7,994 nt of DNA from Thermotogae bacterium. GTDB lineage: Bacteria; Thermotogota; Thermotogae; B3-G13. The first letter of the stretch is position 1. Every line of letters begins with the position of its first letter. The notes beneath the pieces are model-generated. The model ran no database searches. It saw only the letters and a list, made by a program, of their open reading frames with translations, and was not told the DNA's origin. Below are positions 6,349 to 7,994 of the stretch, piece after piece. The stretch lies in the NCBI GenBank assembly GCA_015486095.1, contig WFSK01000247.1:1-7994 (forward strand). The letters run 5' to 3'. A program made the position numbers and the translations under genes.

Positions 6349-7577
6349 GCCGTCGTCCTCTCTATTCCCAAACCGAAGCCACTGTGTATCACACTGCCCC
6401 ACTTCCTCAGATCCAAGTACCATTGATATGCATCTTCCGACAAACCGTTGTCACGAATGGACTTCAGCAGTGTATCGAAATCATCTATCCTCTGGGATCC
6501 CCCTATTATCTCGCCGTATCCCTCCGGTGCAAGCATATCGTCGCACAACACGACATCTTCTCTTTCGGGATGGGGTTGCATGTAAAATGCCTTTGCCTTC
6601 TTCGGGTAATTATAAACCATCACGGGTTTATCGAATTCTATGGAAATAGCCGTTTCTTCATCTCCCCCTATATCATCTCCCCACTTGATATCGAAGGATT
6701 TTTTTTGCAGGAGGGTTATGGCTTCGTCATAGCTAATCCTGTAAAATGGGACCTTCGTATTTTCCAACACTGTGGTATCTCTACCCAATGCCTCGAGATC
6801 TGCAGTATTTCTTTCCATAATACGCTGAATCACGTAGGATATCAATTCTTCCTGGAATCTCATATTACATTCGCTATCGCAGAACACCATCTCCGCCTCT
6901 ATCATCCAGAATTCGGTCAGATGTCTCCTGGTTTTGGATTTCTCTGCACGAAAGGTTGGTCCAAAACAGAAGACGTTTCCATAGGCTAAGGCTGCAGCTT
7001 CTAAGTAGAGTTGTCCTGTCTGAGATAGATATGCCTTTCCCAGATCGAAGTAATCTAATTGGAAGAGGGTGCTCGTGCTCTCCCCTATAGAACCGGTTAG
7101 GATGGGAGAATCTATCAATAAAAAGCCTTTATCGTATAAGTAATCTCTTATGGCCTTGATCACTTCATTCCTTATTCTCATAATATGGAATTGACGCCTC
7201 GAGCGTAACCACAGATGCCGATGCTTCATCAAAAAATCTACCCCGTGAGATTTTTTGGATATGGGGTAGGGTTCAGAGGGATTGAAGAGAATATCCACAT
7301 CTTCGACTTCTACCTCGTATCCAGATGGGGCACGTTTGTCTTTTCTCACCGAACCCTTTACGATCACGGTAGATTCTTGTCTGAGTTTATCGACTTCCTC
7401 GAATTTATTACCGTTATCGTTTGATTTCACCATAACGCATTGTATGAACCCTGTGCCATCCCTAACCTGAAGGAAATGGATCTTACCACTGGATCGTTTG
7501 TTATACAACCATCCTTTCAAGGTGATCTTTTCTCCTTCATGCTCACTTATATCTTTTATCTTGATCCATTCGTACAT
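6276..7577 (-). CDS. asnS: Asparaginyl-tRNA synthetase, short archaeal/Thermus-type
   Basis: Class II synthetase that charges tRNA-Asn with asparagine in the cytoplasm. Residues 1 to about 100 form the OB-fold anticodon-binding domain (KITLKGWLYNKRSSGKIHFL, then QVRDGTGFIQ). The catalytic domain follows: motif 1 around RNEVIKAIRDYLYDKGF (136-152), motif 2 GPTFRAEKSKTRRHLTEFW (206-224) and motif 3 GFGLGIERTTAW (400-411). The asparagine-specific stretch MLAPEGYGEIIGGSQR (348-363) also matches. At 433 aa it is shorter than the roughly 466-aa E. coli-type enzyme and resembles the archaeal form. It could be confused with AspRS, but motif 2 with KTRRHLTEFW and EGYGEIIGGSQR favours AsnRS. ATG at 7577 follows GGGAGG with 7-nt spacing. 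It is the first gene of a tightly packed operon with DUF501, nagA and a lipid kinase. Confidence 0.95.
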   Translation of the reverse strand: MYEWIKIKDISEHEGEKITLKGWLYNKRSSGKIHFLQVRDGTGFIQCVMVKSNDNGNKFEEVDKLRQESTVIVKGSVRKDKRAPSGYEVEVEDVDILFNPSEPYPISKKSHGVDFLMKHRHLWLRSRRQFHIMRIRNEVIKAIRDYLYDKGFLLIDSPILTGSIGESTSTLFQLDYFDLGKAYLSQTGQLYLEAAALAYGNVFCFGPTFRAEKSKTRRHLTEFWMIEAEMVFCDSECNMRFQEELISYVIQRIMERNTADLEALGRDTTVLENTKVPFYRISYDEAITLLQKKSFDIKWGDDIGGDEETAISIEFDKPVMVYNYPKKAKAFYMQPHPEREDVVLCDDMLAPEGYGEIIGGSQRIDDFDTLLKSIRDNGLSEDAYQWYLDLRKWGSVIHSGFGLGIERTTAWICGLEHIREAIPFARTIYRIYP

Positions 7578-7621
7578 ACATTTTCCTCCCTTATTATGAT
7601 GATTTTATATATCATTTAACG

Positions 7622-7627
7622 ATTATA
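7622..7627 (-). promoter_or_regulatory. Probable -10 element of the asnS operon promoter
   Basis: A perfect TATAAT on the minus strand lies about 45 nt before the asnS ATG. No convincing -35 is seen at 16-18 nt; the 17-nt position reads GTATAT. The promoter is therefore weak by consensus or activator-assisted. It points away from the feo promoter in the same 184-bp region. The short leader (about 35 nt) leaves no room for a T-box or other large leader RNA. Confidence 0.5.
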
Positions 7628-7684
7628 CCGCATTTTCTCTCCCTATATACCTCATTACTCGACATAATTGGGCAGTATTTTCTC

Positions 7685-7713
7685 TTGACAGAGATCGATT
7701 TTTATGATATTAT
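7685..7713 (+). promoter_or_regulatory. Strong extended -10 promoter for the feo operon
   Basis: A perfect -35 TTGACA (7685-7690) and a -10 TATTAT (7708-7713) are separated by exactly 17 nt. TG at 7705-7706 gives an extended -10 (TGaTATTAT). Predicted start is near 7720, about 42 nt before the FeoC-like ATG. An unregulated promoter this strong would be unusual for iron uptake, which supports a repressor acting here. Confidence 0.8.
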
Positions 7714-7750
7714 TAGATAAATATAATAAAGTTAGGTTAGTTTAAGAAAG
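7708..7750 (+). promoter_or_regulatory. Candidate iron/metal-responsive operator in the feo leader
   Basis: Two patterns overlap the -10 box and start point. An AT-rich dyad TATTAT...ATAATA spans 7708-7728 (alternative register TTATTA...TAATAA, 7710-7729), broadly like a Fur box. Just downstream, TTAGGTTAG (7732-7740) matches one full arm of the DtxR/IdeR operator consensus. The second arm (7742-7750, TTAAGAAAG) is poorly matched. Position and gene context suggest iron repression; which regulator binds is not decidable here. Confidence 0.4.
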
Positions 7751-7761
7751 AGGAGAATTAC

Positions 7762-7977
7762 ATGTTTCAAGAAATACTAAACGTTGTTGAGAAAGAAAAG
7801 ATCACTACTGTGGGAAGAATAGCACGAAAAACAGGGCTATCTAAGGAAGTAGTGAGAATAGCTTTGAATTACTGGCAGAGTAAGGGTAAGATCTCCATAG
7901 AGCAAATCTCGTTCTCTTCTTCAACAACTTGTGGTATTTGCCCTCTAAAAAGACATTGCAATAAAAAAAGGAGGTAA
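7762..7977 (+). CDS. FeoC-like small winged-helix protein with cysteine cluster
   Basis: A 71-aa protein. Residues 1 to about 48 form a small winged helix (MFQEILNVVEKEKITTVGRI, then a recognition helix around GLSKEVVRIALNYWQSKGKI, 25-44). It ends with CGICPLKRHC (57-66), giving Cys57, Cys60 and Cys66, followed by a basic tail (NKKRR). This matches FeoC-like proteins, in which the wing carries a cysteine cluster thought to bind Fe-S or sense iron and oxygen. Classical FeoC has four cysteines, whereas only three are seen here. ATG at 7762 has AGAGGAG 6 nt upstream. The stop overlaps the GGAGG of the next gene, which starts 4 nt later, so an operon is clear. The likely role is regulating or stabilising the FeoB ferrous iron transporter. 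A DNA-binding repressor role is the alternative. Confidence 0.75.
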   Translation: MFQEILNVVEKEKITTVGRIARKTGLSKEVVRIALNYWQSKGKISIEQISFSSSTTCGICPLKRHCNKKRR

Positions 7978-7981
7978 GTAC

Positions 7982-7994
7982 ATGACTCTCAAAG
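7982..7994 (+). CDS. Start of the next gene, probably feoA (4 codons visible)
   Basis: ATG at 7982 follows GGAGG (7970-7974) with 7-nt spacing. The visible codons read M-T-L-K, compatible with a FeoA start. The identity rests on the FeoC-like gene just upstream and not on the sequence of this fragment. The start itself is well supported by the ribosome binding site. Confidence 0.5.

Noticed and set aside
6349..6423. Further N-terminal extension of the DUF501 gene to 6423
   Set aside because: The added residues only mirror the asnS coding sequence, and they lie upstream of the ATG at 6348, which has its own ribosome site.
6699..6706. A run of eight T (A8 on the asnS mRNA), a possible slippage site
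   Set aside because: asnS reads through it in frame with normal family motifs on both sides, so there is no sign of programmed frameshifting.
6384..6989. A 201-codon open frame on the plus strand
   Set aside because: It lies entirely antisense to the well-supported asnS and DUF501 genes, its translation shows no recognisable domain, and there is no convincing ribosome site before it.
1..7994. CRISPR array, insertion sequence, prophage or defence genes
   Set aside because: No regularly spaced repeats, terminal inverted repeats, transposase, integrase or nuclease motifs were found on either strand.

Overview
The window looks like a bacterial chromosome segment of about 40% GC with frequent ATA and AGA codons and strong AGGAGG-type ribosome binding sites. 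It carries an archaeal/Thermus-style short asparaginyl-tRNA synthetase and a LysM-tailed periplasmic 5'-nucleotidase. This combination suggests a thermophilic or anaerobic lineage such as Thermotogota, but that assignment is inference from gene style and I could not check it. Nearly all the sequence is coding, and almost all of it is on the minus strand.

Layout, left to right: (1) A minus-strand drug-exporter operon at 1-1601, transcribed from about 1647 leftwards: a MarR-type repressor, an ABC-2-type ATPase and the first 45 codons of its permease partner. Its promoter (1654-1682) is followed by overlapping AT-rich palindromes (1631-1652) that are a natural site for autoregulation. (2) A 246-bp intergenic stretch (1602-1847) holding that promoter and operator plus a perfect 14-bp hairpin (1792-1823) that ends the next gene set. 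(3) A minus-strand gene set at 1848-7577, in transcription order: asnS, a DUF501 protein, nagA, a diacylglycerol-kinase-family lipid kinase, and an exported 5'-nucleotidase/metallophosphoesterase with a C-terminal LysM domain. The first four are packed with overlaps or a 3-nt gap and look translationally coupled. The nucleotidase also has its own good promoter inside the end of the kinase gene. (4) A divergent intergenic region (7578-7761) with a leftward promoter for asnS and a strong rightward promoter for an iron-uptake (feo) operon. (5) The start of that feo operon: a small winged-helix FeoC-like protein with three cysteines, then the first four codons of the next gene, probably feoA.

Working together: the asnS gene set mixes translation (Asn-tRNA), amino-sugar and cell-wall recycling (NagA), lipid phosphorylation and envelope nucleotide salvage. 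It is best read as a housekeeping operon rather than one pathway. The MarR/ABC unit is probably a ligand-inducible efflux system. The feo unit is ferrous iron uptake, and its leader carries an exact DtxR-like half-site and an AT-rich dyad over the start point. I see no mobile elements, CRISPR arrays or RNA genes. No clearly new multi-gene system is visible. The least understood gene is the DUF501 member, which has conserved-looking Cys/His positions and sits between asnS and nagA.
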